A DNA stretch of 64,000 bases, taken from positions 372,001 through 436,000 of the forward strand of contig JAGVSM010001370.1 in the NCBI GenBank assembly GCA_022494885.1, in the 5' to 3' direction. Shown one piece after another: positions 33,899 through 44,867 of the stretch. The first letter of the stretch is position 1; each line of letters starts with the position of its first letter. Below the pieces are notes generated by a model that ran no database searches, was not told where the DNA came from, and worked only from the letters and a program-made list of their open reading frames with translations. The position numbers and the translations under genes are program-made. The DNA is from Micrasema longulum. Lineage: Eukaryota; Arthropoda; Insecta; Trichoptera; Brachycentridae.

Positions 33899-34155
33899 TT
33901 ACCTTTCCGCACCTTATGGTGCATAGGGCACTGTATTAGTACAGCAATCGTCGCGTATCTAGATATTTTTTGTTACATGAAAGCATGATGATCAGTCTTA
34001 TGCTTCAGATACCAGTCAAGGGACCATAAAATATTCTAGAGTAAAAAACACCCTTATAAATAAAAAAATCATATCAATCATGTCGGGAATCGAACCCAAG
34101 ACCTCTTGAATGGTAAGCAATGCGCTGACTATTACACCACGAGGCCGGCAATACA
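33899..34155 (-). repeat. SINE-A, full-length reference copy
   Basis: On the minus strand this copy shows the whole design. A tRNA-like head (GCCTCGTGGTGTAATAGTCA, then GCGCATTGCTTACCATTC) carries a box A region and box B (TGGGTTCGATTCCCGAC). The body follows (GGGTGTTTTTTACTC, TTTTATGGTCCCTTGACTGG, TGAAGCATAAGACTGATCAT), and last the 3' block CAGTGCCCTATGCACCATAA, then GGTGCGGAAAGG. About 255 bp. Pol III transcription of such heads is established; the partner LINE cannot be named from this sequence. Confidence 0.85.
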
Positions 34156-34509
34156 AATTAACGATAATTTAACTACAGAATTCATCGATATCGATTTCAT
34201 TTTTTTTCCTTTATAATTTATAACTGATATAATACAACTACTGTTAAACCAAGTACTTACAATTTTTCCAAAACTCGTTGAATTCTTATTGGTCAAATAT
34301 TTATTCAAAACATGTGTTTAATATTATGTGGGTAAGATTTTTAAACTTAATATACATCTTATATTATTTTTCTTTTTTTTAACTACGTTATATAATTTTT
34401 ACAAATTGGCTATGGCCGTTAATAAATAAATTACCTTTGTACGGTGTAAATTATTTTTACAATTAAATAAATATTACTTTATTCATAAATAATTGATAGC
34501 AGCGCATTT
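34156..34509. other. unassigned DNA with a LINE-type tail
   Basis: ACAAATTGGCTATGGCCGTT, then AATAAATAAATTACC (34403-34435), matches the 3' terminal phrase AATTGGCTTAGGCCGTATAT..AATAAATAAATTA at 50858-50893, so a plus-strand LINE 3' end is likely at about 34330-34432. Confidence 0.45.
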
Positions 34510-34784
34510 TGTAACAGTTACAGTATGAGTTTGAAGTGGGTTGCTTTATAAGTTTTTTGTGCGAAGCAGACAGCAGACTTGAGTGTGGATCTCTGATCTG
34601 GACGCCCCACGAGTTGTACTCTGTTATGTTGGAGGTGGTTCGGAAGAAATTTCTCAGGTATCTTTACTTAAGGGAGTACAAAAACTATCCATGGTTGAAC
34701 CCAGCAGACTTCATATTAAAAATGCTTGGCTGCAGTAGTTTGGAAAAAATAATAAAAGCATATTTTCTGATGTATATTTTCTGA
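34510..34784 (+). pseudogene. LINE ORF2 fragment (post-RT region)
   Basis: The frame 34536-34784 contains SRLECGSLIWTPHELYSVML, then EVVRKKFLRYLYLRE, the LINE ORF2 block usually read as R..LEY.S..W.P.....I..IE..Q..FLR.L. A decayed continuation reads PWLNPADFILKMLGCSSLE. There is no catalytic domain and no clear 3' end. Confidence 0.6.
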
Positions 34785-35689
34785 TGGATTCGTGGTATAA
34801 CGATCAATTAAGTTGTAACGGGGAGTATTTTGCTTTATGTTCCTGATAACTACCTTAGACATGGGCAGCTTTAGTTGTTTCATCTTCCTGTTTGCAGAAT
34901 CAGCCTGTCAATGGTAATACCAGTAGAAAGAGCAATGTCTTTACTCAATCGTATCTCTTCGGATATCGACATCTTTCGTGCTACTGAAAGAAAGTTGAGA
35001 GAGAATAGCTTCCTTTTATTTAAATAACCAGGTATTTTCATTTGACTATTTTATCACATTTAAATTATGTTCCTTTTTTTCGTGATACGTATGCCTTGAA
35101 TAGTATTTATTTAAGGTACATGAATGTAGTAAATTAATTAATTGAAATTGAAATAAACTAATTTATACTTTTGAATTAAAGTGTGTTTTTGGCTAAACTG
35201 AAAAGTTAGTATAATATAATATATCCAATGGATGAAACCGAATTATTCTCACTATACTACTAGTCGTTTGTCGCAAAGGAAATTTAATCCAATAAATTCT
35301 TAATTATTTTCGAAGCCAAAACGAATCTACAGTGATTACATTATAAAATGCAGGCTATATGGTATTCATTTTAAAATTTCATTATGCGATACACTCTACA
35401 GCGCGCTTTGAGTTATAATTATTAAGGACTAGTAAGCAGAAGCAACGAAGCATTTTAAACGGCAAGTTATTCAGAGGTTTTTATTCAAAAACCTACGGTC
35501 ATTTTGTTTTTATTTTATAGACGTTGTGCTTTGAAAGAGCGGAGAGCAGTTGAGAGATGTTTAAACTTTCAGCGCATTATTTAAGCAATTGATATTTGAG
35601 GCAACAATAATATAATAAAATGCGATCGACGGTACAGTTAGTAAAAATATATATTATGCATGAAAACTTTTTTTTATTGCAAAGAGACA
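34785..35689. other. unassigned DNA
   Basis: The first 230 bases may be decayed LINE 3' sequence, but no conserved block is readable. The rest is AT-rich with no feature recognised. Confidence 0.4.
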
Positions 35690-35719
35690 ACATTTTTTAT
35701 TATTAAAAAAAATATATGT

Positions 35720-36162
35720 TAGTAAAAGAAGAACGTCAGCAGATTGACGTTCTTTAGACAGATTTTTCTAGGGCATTTGACAAAGTAGATCATAAAATTC
35801 TCATGTATAAATTACATGCCTTGGGAATAAGAGATCCATTACTCTCATTTATCAAATCGTATCTAACTGGTAGGACACAAAATGTTTGGATAAATAACTA
35901 TTTATCAACCAGTATTGATGTTACATCGGGTGTACCTCAGGGTGCTCATTTGGCACCCCTGCTTTTCAATTTGTTTATTAATGATGTTGCTAAATCATTC
36001 TCTTACTCTCGTTTTTGGCTCTTCGCGGACGACAACAAAATTCTCAAAATAATTCAAACTTTACAAGACTGCTTTCTTCTTCAATCAGACATTAACTCTT
36101 TAAACCGATGGTGTAAAGTCAATAAATTAGAACTAAATATTAAAAAATGCAAAATAATGTAA
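35720..36162 (+). pseudogene. reverse transcriptase domain fragment (LINE ORF2)
   Basis: With one stop (35754-35756), the frame reads ERQQIDVL*TDFSRAFDKVD then HKIL, which is RT block A with its catalytic aspartate in TDFSRAFD. Next come GVPQGAHLAPLLFNLFIND (block B; GVPQG with A and H where S and L are usual) and WLFADDNKILK (block C; FADD with the two catalytic aspartates). A thumb segment NRWCKVNKLELNIKKCKIM ends at a stop at 36160. The start codon at 35803 is internal; the true protein began far upstream. Enzyme role: copying LINE RNA into DNA. Non-functional because of stops, a later frameshift and missing N-terminus. Confidence 0.85.
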
Positions 36163-36229
36163 ATTTCATAGAACAAAACAACCGATTTCCTTCGAGTACC
36201 TATTAGAAATCTCCAAAATTGATGTAGTT

Positions 36230-36816
36230 AAGTCCATCAGAGATTTAGGAGTTGTTTTGGACTATAAACTGACATACAACAAGCATATAGATAATACAGT
36301 AAATAAATCACTGAAATTACTTGGCTTCATTAACAGAATATCCTCTGATTTTACTAATGTCCGTTCAATCAAAACTCTTTATTGCTCAACTGTTCGCCCT
36401 CTTCTAGAATATGCCTCCGTGGTCTGGTCTCCATTCTATGTCAATCGCATAAATCACATTGAATCAGTCCAACATCGCTTACTTCGAAAAATAGCGTGTA
36501 TGCTCGGACTAGAGGGATATAATTATTCTTATGCTGATATAAAGTCAATGTTAAATATTTCTAGTCTACAAAAACGTAGAACTAATACTGATTCCATATA
36601 TATGTTCGGCATACTAAATGGTATAATCGATGTACCATCCAATATACACTAAATACAATATTCAGCAGGTTGAGAAACAATGAAGTACTGTTCATAGAAC
36701 AAACTTTGGCCTTAGTTCTCCAATGACCCGTCTTTGTCGTATTGTTAACTCAAGACAAGATCTGGACTTTTTAGTTTTAAGTTTACTACGATTTAAACGA
36801 GCACTAAATAAATAGT
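36230..36816 (+). pseudogene. LINE ORF2 C-terminal region
   Basis: Resumes in another frame after about 70 bp of damage: DLGVVLDYKLTYNKHID, then TLYCSTVRPLLEYASVVWSP, HIESVQHRLLRKIA and an internal stop at about 36650. It continues as MTRLCRIVNSRQDLDFLVLS then LLRFKRALNK, ending at a stop near 36816. This is the post-RT part of Jockey-type ORF2 (LEY.S.VW.P, IE..Q...L). The minus-strand copy at 51265-51549 has the same segment with about 20 substitutions over 90 residues. Confidence 0.8.
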
Positions 36817-36960
36817 CCAGATCTTGTCTCGATGTCCCTTATGTTTGCCAATGCTTCTTTTTTTTTAAATGTTTTAAACTATTCTTTTATTGTAATATTT
36901 AAACCTCATAAATTTTATACATGGACAATGTCCGTTAATAAATAAATAAATAAATAAATA

Positions 36961-37564
36961 AGAATAAAAACCGGGTAAACCACGAAACCGGTTTGTCAGC
37001 AGGCTTTCTTACTTTTACAGAGGTAGATGTAAAAAAAAATGGAAATGGAAATTAAGAAATTGTAATAACTTGATAGTTACCATAGTAAAGACGTTTATTG
37101 TAGAGATAGTGTTTAATATTGAAAAAAAAACACGTCTTTTAGCAAAAGACCGCTAAATTGGAGTGCCGTTCGAGTGATGACTTTCGGCCTCCTGCCGATG
37201 CCACGTTCCACGTGGCTCCGTCCACTCTTACGTCATGACTGGCACCGTAGCGACATCTCTTGAGCAACGAGTTTCATTATTTCAAAGCAAACATTATCAT
37301 AAACTAAATAATAGACATCTTTTTTTTATTATCAGAAATTGTTAAAATATAATTTTAGAAAAAATATAAAAATTAAACGATTAAATGTAAACGAGACATT
37401 GGTATTAATACAAGTCATTATTGCATTATCACTCATTCAGTATTTTTTTTCAATCTGAAGCTAATGCTTGACGTATTCGGAATAATATATTTTAGAGTTG
37501 TTTCCGATATTTGTTTAAAAACCTTTAATTTGCACAAGTCTTTAGAAAAATATTATATTTTACA
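36961..37564. other. unassigned DNA with a GC-richer island
   Basis: About 37150-37270 is GC-richer (TCGGCCTCCTGCCGATGCCA, then CGTTCCACGTGGCTCCG) and contains small palindromes. It does not fold as a tRNA, and I do not recognise it. Confidence 0.35.
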
Positions 37565-38060
37565 ATAATAATAATGGTTTATTAACAAAAATTACAATTA
37601 CTTTATCTACTACATACACACTTAGGTGATAGATTTCTCTGTATTATGTCTAGTTTGCCTAACTAAGTACAACCTGTTTTAAGACAGACATTTTTATGCA
37701 AAAATAAACAATTACATGACTACCTACTAGTTAATTTATTATAAAGGTATACAATATATATACCATTTATTATTTTAGGATGTTTTTTAGTATGTTTTAC
37801 GATTTTTCTCTACCTAAATCCAGTAACCATTTTATTACAAATTTATTTAATTGAATTCGGGTCATGTTTTTGTAATGTTCAGGTAACATATTGAATATTT
37901 TGGGGCCCAGAAATCTGTTTTTTTTGGCCCGAATTCAGAGTTTTGCGGTAGACCCCATGACCCATCCTCTAGTTTGACTTCTGGTTGTGTAGGAGTGTTC
38001 CTTTTGGTATTTGGTAGAATAATTTGTTTTCACAAACAAAAATATTCTAGATATATTTAA
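37565..38060 (-). pseudogene. LINE ORF2 C-terminus and 3' UTR
   Basis: Minus-strand reading, with a frameshift in a T run near 37924, gives NTKRNTPTQPEVKLEDGSWG then FLGPKIFNMLPEHYKN and NKFVIKWLLDLGREKS, followed by a stop near 37807. This is the usual LINE C-terminal block (G...FN.LP.......F...L...L). The 3' UTR extends left to the tail complement at 37566 (AATAATAATGGTTTATTAAC). The upstream RT is missing. Confidence 0.65.
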
Positions 38061-38609
38061 TTGCAATGAATAACAAAACAAGATATACATACATACCTTT
38101 TCTTATTGGTACTGTCTGATCGATACATTTAAGCCATAGAATAGCATTCACGCTAAGCCCCCTTGCTTTTTGAAGAATTCATGTACATATTTCTTAGTAA
38201 TTCTAGCTGCTCTGTTAGTTTATCAAAGTCTAGTTTTGTATAAATATAATTTTTACAATATTGGGTTTAAAACTATAATTCGATAAACATGAAATAACTT
38301 GATTGAGTGGTAATAAAATACTGCGCGCTGCGTTCAAAATGTTTGCAGCCGGACGGGTAAATTCCGTCAAAGTGCCTGGAGCCTATGGTAAAGCTTATTT
38401 ACTTCCAATAATATAGGAACGGTTCACAGTTATAGCGTGATTTAAGAACTTTTTGATTACACGCGGCAACATTGTTTTTTAAAGCAACACGTCTGTTTAC
38501 GCCTTAAGTCTGTTAGAAAAGGTAATTACCCAAGAATTTAAATGCCATATTATGGGCGCTTTTAACGAGTCAATGTAATTTTACATTATTAGTTATACCT
38601 ACATCCTTC
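38061..38609. other. unassigned DNA
   Basis: 38061-38250 may be further upstream LINE sequence on the minus strand, too damaged to read. The remainder shows nothing recognisable. Confidence 0.35.
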
Positions 38610-39190
38610 TTTTCAACTACCGAACTGTTCAAGGAATTCGATGTTTTAAGAGTGGAGGATATCTATGGAAAGTGTTGTATGCTCCAGGTACATAAAGAGA
38701 GCCTCCCATCGGACCGTATTACGGGAAGGTTAAGAACAGGATGCCTCACTTTACAGAGAATATAAACTACCACGGCCAAACATCATTATACTTACATAGG
38801 ACGGAAGCTTTTCAATAATTTACCACAAAATCTACGTCAAGAAATAAATTACGGAAAATTGAAAAGCTTCCTGACATAATTAACATTAACCGTATTTTGA
38901 AAGTATAATAAGTGCCTGTGTAAATTAATTTGTTTATCAATTTATAAATTTCGTATTTTTAATAATTTTTTTAGTAGTGTCAAATTCTCTCAATTTTTTA
39001 AATTGTTTAATTTCATTTATTGTATTATTTTGTTTTGAATTTTTTGTTTCTTTTTTATACTATTTTGTTAACTTGTCAAACATAAGAGCCAAACTTTTTT
39101 TTGGTAAGTTCAACCTGAAGTGTTCCATTTTTTTATTGTTTGTATTGTTTTTTTCATGCTAATAAAGGTTTTTATAAATAAAAAAAATGA
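38610..39190 (+). pseudogene. LINE ORF2 C-terminus and 3' UTR
   Basis: Plus-strand translation near 38650-38880 shows RTGCLTLQRI, then HYTYIGRKLFNNLPQNLRQE followed by INYGKLKSFLT and a stop: the C-terminal pattern YIG.KL.N.LP..L......KLK.FL. A closely similar end lies at 63395-63721 (YIGQKLYNITPE...LKRFLTTFL), so both may be one family. The 3' UTR ends near 39190 in AATAAAGG...ATAAAAAAAATGAAAA. The 61-codon ORF at 38977-39162 lies in the UTR and is not a gene. Confidence 0.65.
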
Positions 39191-39199
39191 AAAAATAAT

Positions 39200-39515
39200 A
39201 ATTAGTTTGAGAAGGATATCTGTATCCGGGCGGATGAAGAATCGCGTGTAAAATATAACCAGAACCCTGGAAGAGTGTTTTCAACTCGATTGCTGCTCTT
39301 AGATAAAAACTGAATAAGGCAATCTAGTAAAGATAAATCCGCTTCTTCGTGTAGTAGTTCACATTCTTGAGGAACTGGATTCAATTCCTGACAGGGGGGA
39401 ACGTGAAATATTTATTTTAAAGATTTTCATTGTTACTAGACTGAAACCTGAAGCGCAAGACTGATCGTTTTACGGTATGCAGCACTGGGTGCCGAAAAGG
39501 AGATAATGATGATGA
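39200..39515 (+). repeat. SINE-A, long copy
   Basis: Shares the upstream module with 11100-11440 (AACCCTGGAAGAGTGTTTTC, AACTCGAT). The tRNA-like head (CTTCTTCGTGTAGTAGTTCA) and box B (TGGATTCAATTCC) follow, then CTGAAACCTGAAGCGCAAGA and a GATAATGATGATGATGAT tail at 39499-39520. The 3' block is shortened to CAGCACTGGGTGCCGAAAAG. Short minus ORFs here are incidental. Confidence 0.7.
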
Positions 39516-39520
39516 TGATT

Positions 39521-40159
39521 GAGGATGATGACATAGACCTCTTACGCTGTGGCTCGTAATGGAAACATAGTATGGGTTAATATAAACTGTAACAGGATGC
39601 TTTGTACAACTTCCTGCTACTATTTCATTGAGACTAATTAATGCAAAACGTCTAAAACGGTTCAAAGTCACGATGTGACAAAACAGTATAATAGAAAAGA
39701 GCTATAGTGGAATCAAACACACAAACCATGTTATGTAGCCTGATTTGGACGATTTGGCATTGTATGGGTCGATGGTCTTGATAATATGCGCGGAAAGAGG
39801 TCAGAAGGGTGAAGTCGCTAGTCGCCAGACTCTCAACAAACAAAACTGTCGTCCAGCGGTACAATTACGAATATTATAGCGGGGTAGAGGAGAAAAAAAA
39901 TTGGGGATTTTCATTTTTTGCGTGCGAGTAAACTTTGTTTCAAATATAGTCATATTGATAATTAAACGTCCAAAAAAATGCAAACACGTGAAACCAAACA
40001 TTGATTTTTATTAAAATCATTATTGCGACCATAAACATTACCCAAATCACTTAATTAGGTTAAATTGACTATACCGTGTTAGTTTTTTTTTTTAAATTTT
40101 TAGTGGCGTTTTACAAATATCTAAAAAATGCTATTTATATAAATATTTATTTATTTTTT
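39521..40159. other. unassigned DNA
   Basis: Overlapping minus-strand ORFs of 66-84 codons between 39417 and 40001 carry no motif I recognise. The stretch 39640-39870 is less AT-rich than its flanks. Confidence 0.4.
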
Positions 40160-40590
40160 ACTTTTTTTTTTTTTCTATACGCCCATAAGGCTTTTGCATA
40201 CATGGAAGTTATATAAAACATAAGTATAAAAACAACATAAAATTTAAAGAATACAAAATAAAGCAATAAAACTGAAAACAGTGTTTAGAACTATAGTTGG
40301 TAATAAAATTAGAAGATGAGTTTATCAACAGCATAAATTTAAAAAAAATACAATATAAAGAAAAAAATATATAAACATTGTTTTGAAGTATGGTTGGTAT
40401 AAAAATAAAAAGATGTGTATAAACAACATAAATTTCAAAAAATACAATATAAAGAAGTAAACTATAAAACAGTATTTCGAATTATAGTTGGTTTTAAAAA
40501 AAAGAATTAAAGAAGCTAGATATAAAAAAAAATAAAAAAATAGATAAAATACAAAAATATTAAAGAAATACAGTTTGAAGGTTTAAAGTA
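40160..40590. repeat. minisatellite, ~95-bp unit (locus 2)
   Basis: Three to four units of 94-97 bp, each containing ATAGTTGGTA, AAAATA, GATGAGT or GATGTGT, AACAACATAAATTT, AAAAATACAATATAAAGAA. The left flank (CATACATGGAAGTTATATAA) matches locus 1 at 30860, so the same composite sequence was dispersed to both places. Confidence 0.7.
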
Positions 40591-40629
40591 GCTAAGACGC
40601 CCCTTCTTTATTTACATTTAAGTCAAGAT

Positions 40630-40925
40630 TGAAATGTCACTATCTAAATATTAAAATTGTTCCTTTATCCTTCTTCTTTCCTTCCCATCCCCTCTCCTTT
40701 CTTCATAGTATAGTGATAATTTTTAATTTATTTTTGTTAATCTTTGCTTTTAATTTTTGTATAAAATTGTAAGATTCAATATGTCAATGTATTTATAATT
40801 TTCTCAAACTGAACGGTTTAGGTAGGTAGGAAAAAATTGCCTCAAGGTAATATGCCCGCCCTTATATGTATATATATATTGTATATGCATAAAAAGTGTC
40901 AAATAAATAAATAAATAAAAATAGG
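40630..40925 (+). mobile_element. LINE 3' UTR and tail
   Basis: A pyrimidine-rich stretch (CCTTCTTCTTTCCTTCCCAT), then GTAGGTAGGAAAAAATTGCC, TCAAGGTAATATGCCCGCCC and a final CAAATAAATAAATAAATAAA tail at about 40902-40921. This is the layout of a retrotransposon 3' end. No ORF2 residue is readable upstream, so the clade is undetermined. Confidence 0.5.
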
Positions 40926-42094
40926 TTCATAATATTACAATACAATATTAACAGAATATAACGTTCTTTTTAAATGGAACATATACATTGATTATTCAAA
41001 TTTACAAGACTCACGTTAAAGACATCGATGTTGTTAGCTAGGTATATATAACATAGTAATATAAAATTATTACCAGAGGATTTTAAATTGAGTTTTTTAT
41101 AATGAGCTAACTGTTTGAAAATGCCAATATTTTAAATAAGAAAAACTCGTTTAAAAAATTCACATACATTAGTGTACACTATTTCTTAGGTAAATTTAAT
41201 CCGTGCGATTGTATTATTAATAATATGTATTTTTTAATTCCAAAAAAAATACCATTTTATCCTTCACAGAAAATTTTATTTTTTCTTTCTTATGTTACAC
41301 AAAAATATTATAAATGTCCATTTATTATTATAGGAGCAAAAATTCATTAGCATTTTCTTATATACCCACGAACAGGCCATGCCTTTGTGGGATTTTTTTA
41401 TTTACTATTTTTACTTTTCATTTGTATTTCATTGCTATGTAATTATGCTTTATTTTTTTAATACTTTGTTTTATCACTTATGTTTATTGTAAAAAAAAAA
41501 TATTTAAAAAAAAAAAAAAACAAAAAACATAAATGCAAAGCAGAAATGTTTGTCGGTATTGAATGAATCCCATGTCCATTCAGCCGCTGCGCTGCTCAAA
41601 AAAAAAGAAGAAGAAACAAATATGAACCATATCGTCTTCATACTAGAAATAAGTACAAAGTATTAATATAAGTTGTTTCGAATGAAGAAAACAAGAGGAC
41701 AAAAAATGACTGTACTAGAAGTTAACATAGGAATCTCCCCCAAAACAGAAAATTAGTTATTGATGCCAAAATAAACTATACATAAAAACCTACCTACCAA
41801 AATAATAGCGTAATTCAAAACAGTCTCTAAATCTTACAAAACAGATTTCAATTATACTACTTCACACCGCAAACTGAGTATTCTCAATAAAGTTAGTGAA
41901 GCATAATTAGAAATCTCACAATTCTAGTTTAAAAGTTTTTCGCAAATAACTTAGTAACTCCTTCAACGGATATTTCTAAATTTGCTTCTAATACCCTAAA
42001 ATTACAACAAATTAGTCAATAATGTATTCTTTGCCATTATTTTAGAATAATACTCGGTTATAAGCTTAGACTATACCTTGTCTGTGTAATCTAT
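40926..42094. other. unassigned AT-rich DNA
   Basis: Contains A runs at about 41490-41520 and a short GC-richer phrase (CCCATGTCCATTCAGCCGCT, 41569) followed by AAAAAAAAAGAAGAAGAAAC, which may be another retroelement end. No coding remnant. Confidence 0.4.
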
Positions 42095-42800
42095 AAGTGC
42101 GAAAGCACTACAATTAATGATATGAATCATAAATTGGTAAATAATGTATTCTTCTCATCCTTTATTTGTTTTCTCCTTTATTCCCTCAATTGAACTCAAA
42201 CGCGAAAGGTGTCAAAAATGCTCACTTTCGTCTACTTGACGTTCCAAAGCAAAACGTTGAAAGCTTGTCGTATCAATTAAAATCATAAATTTAAGGTAAC
42301 AAAAAACTATGTCTTGTAGAGCAGAAAAAATTCTTTCAAATGGCGTATAATTTTTACCATTTTGAATTTTCTTTTGGTGCTCATTTTTGGAAGAAAACGC
42401 ACATAACTAATGTTAAATGCAAATTAAATCTTTTGGGATGAATTAGTGTACCTGCTCTAACTATAATGCTTATTTTTCATCTATTGATATATTTTACATG
42501 CCCCTTAATTTATTTAAAAATAAACTAAGACTTATTATTTCTGACTGCGATACGATCCCACTTACTATTTAATGATGCTCACACTTACACACAACTGAAC
42601 ACTTGCTCCCACACTAATACACATAAACACACATCTTCACTTACTTTCATACAAATACACATAAACACACCCTTTTGTTCTAACATAATTTAATAATATG
42701 TATAATTCTAATTTAGAAACTTCGCTGGTCTGTCTTTAAACCGTATTTTTAAAAAATGTTATTATTTCATTGTCGACTGTTTGTTTCTTTAAAATAAATA
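42095..42800 (+). repeat. repeat H, longest copy
   Basis: The left half (TTTATTCCCTCAATTGAACT, AAATGCTCACTTTCGTCTAC, TGTCTTGTAGAGCAGAAAAA, CGTATAATTTTTACCATT) matches the reverse complement of 56700-56960. The right half (CTAACTATAATGCTTATTTT, TGCGATACGATCCCACTTAC, a CACACA-rich part, CGCTGGTCTGTCTTTAAACC, TCGACTGTTTGTTTCTTTAA) matches the reverse complement of 12795-13102 with 13493-13546. It ends AAAATAAATAAATA. This copy links the two partial ones into one element of at least 700 bp, probably a LINE 3' region. Confidence 0.7.
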
Positions 42801-43320
42801 AATACGGTTTAAACATTTATTTTGACATTAAAATGATTATTTCACAAATCATGAGCTTTGATTTCAAAAAGTAAATTACAAAAAAAAAATAGTACATATT
42901 ATTAAAGTATCTATCTTTTTACATTAGTTACTCTAGATAGGTGTGTACGTAATTTACGAAGAACGCAACCCACTTGGATGACGATTAGGCCGTTGAACGG
43001 GTCATCGCCTCCATATTTGGTTAGGCGTGCGTGATCATTGACGTCTAAATAAAACATACATAGATATATATCACGTATATTGGAAAGTCGTATAAAAATA
43101 ATCTGAACCAACAGTGTGCAATAATATTATAAACCATGGATACGTTGCAATTATAGAATAATGGACAAATTAAACTGAGGTAATTAAAGAATAACATTCG
43201 CTTAGAATGGGTATAAATGTTTCATCATCTAAACTGCAGAACGTGCATCTAGAAGTTTCGGAAAGGTTGGAACATGTTACTATTTAATTTAATTAATAAA
43301 ATAGTTGCATACCACTCAAG
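42801..43320. other. unassigned DNA
   Basis: A 66-codon minus ORF at 42911-43111 has no motif. Nothing else recognised. Confidence 0.4.
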
Positions 43321-44867
43321 CAGTTGAGGATCGTTTTTTCAAAACACGATATTCACCCCACGTGGCGTTCTGTTTAGTTACTTAAATTAAATTCATTTTA
43401 AAATTGAATTTAATTTAATTTCTTGCTTTTTAAAATTTAAAGCTAGTATTGAGACGAATCGGTTACCTGAAAAAAACTCACCAAAACACGCTTAAAACCG
43501 GCTTAAAAAATATCAAAGCCCCACAAGATAAAATGTCGTGTTTTGAAAAAAAAAACTCTATTTTATCGCGTATAGTAGTTTGGGGAAATACGCCGCGTTT
43601 GACGATATGCCGCATAACCATAAATTGCGTAAAAATTCCTTAGTTTCTGCACTGATGGCGTTTCAAAAGCGCCTATTTATTTACCATTAGAACGGACGGC
43701 ATGGCGATTGCAGCGAAACAGTAATTAAATTATAGTTGAAAACCCAATGTAAACCTAAAAGCATATTCTAAAAGTTTCTTGGAACTATATATTCGATAAT
43801 TACTGTATCAAAAATACCCGCTGTAGATGAAGTTTTCAGAATAAATTTGGAAAATGAGGTCCTTGACTCGTAACTGTTTGTTTGTGATGCCGTTTTGCAT
43901 GCGTTTTGTTTTGACGTTTAGAATGTCACGCGGGGTTATATGCCACAGTTAGTTAAGGTTTTATGCCAACGTGATTTTGTTTATTTTAAAACGCATCGAC
44001 AGTACAAAACGAAACATATTCGAGCACGGTGGAAGCACTGCAGTAAGGCTCTATTCGCGAGACCTCTACACTTTTCAACGTATCTGGACGCACTTCAACG
44101 CGGCACATGAATGATATTTATTTGGAGAAGATTTTTCTTGGTTTTAAGTGTTATTTGAGACAAGAATTTTTTTTAACATAATTTTTTGTGTGTGTGCAAT
44201 AAACTTTTGTGAGAAGTGCACGCCTCAGTTTTTAGTTGAGTCATAATACCCCATTACTCGGGTAATATCGCATTTCGACCGTGTTTTTCCTTCTTCAATA
44301 AAAAAAGATTTTTTAATTTAGTTTTTGCTTTTATCAATAAACAAACTTTTTTCCGGTTTTTGACTTTTGATAATATTCCATTTTCCACATACGAAAAATC
44401 TCAATTCTTTTTTTTATTGCCATATTATCCCGACTTTCTATTTTTAATTCCTAATTTAAATCCATACCATGCGAGAGATATCGGGTTTGATTCCCGACAT
44501 GTTTGATATGAGTTACTAATTTAAAAGGGTGTTTTCACACTAAAATATTTCATAGTCCTTGGCCTGGCACCTGAAGCGTAAGACTGATCATTTTATCTTC
44601 GTGTTATAAATATAAATATATATATATATATCAAGATACGCTGATATTGTTATACCAATGCAGTGCCTAAGGCACCATTAGGTGCGGAAAGGGAATAAAA
44701 ATGAATTTCAAATATTTTTATTGGTTGGTAATAAAATATCAAAGAAAATATTACACTCATAATTAGATTTAGTTTAAGTAGTTCGACAAATCATAAAAAC
44801 GCCTTATATTAAAAAAAAAAAAATGTTTCAAGCTAATGTCGTGTTTTGAAATAACGGTCCTCAATTG
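43321..44867. mobile_element. 1.55-kb TIR-bounded DNA element
   Basis: The left end (43321-43353, CAGTTGAGGATCGTTTTTTC, then AAAACACGATATT) is inverted at the right end (44835-44867, reading CAATTGAGGACCGTTATTTC, then AAAACACGACATT from the other strand), 29 of 33 bases alike by my count. The inner motif recurs once more at about 43531-43546 (ATGTCGTGTTTTGAAA). I recognise no transposase, and the flanks show no clear duplication, so the superfamily is open. It contains a SINE-A copy and a 43530-44250 segment with repeated phrases such as ATATGCC and GGTAATATCGC. Confidence 0.5.
44455..44705 (+). repeat. SINE-A, near-complete copy inside the TIR element
   Basis: TACCATGCGAGAGATATCGG, box B GGTTTGATTCCCGAC, AAGGGTGTTTTCACACTAAA, CTTGGCCTGGCACCTGAAGC, GTAAGACTGATCATTTTATC, a (TA)n insertion at 44601-44620, TATACCAATGCAGTGCC and CACCATTAGGTGCGGAAAGG. 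It entered after the surrounding element was in place. The dinucleotide run replaces the TTACATGA-like spacer of other copies. Confidence 0.8.

Larger units (their letters stand above)
35690..36960 (+). mobile_element. Jockey-type LINE, 5'-truncated, best-preserved copy
   Basis: This insertion holds the catalytic half of reverse transcriptase, the C-terminal region, the 3' UTR and an AATAAATAAATAAATAAATA tail (about 36940-36960). LINEs move by target-primed reverse transcription and are typically 5' truncated. Other copies of the same family lie at 9959-10150 (minus) and 50721-51580 (minus). The last ORF2 codons contain a 16-bp inverted repeat (36753-36768 with 36814-36829) kept in two copies. 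A terminal phrase TACATGGACAATGTCCGTTA precedes the tail. Confidence 0.85.

Noticed and set aside
35803..36162. Intact host reverse transcriptase or telomerase
   Set aside because: The upstream RT blocks are cut off, stops and a frameshift follow, and the 3' tail and hairpin are those of a LINE; no telomeric repeats are present.
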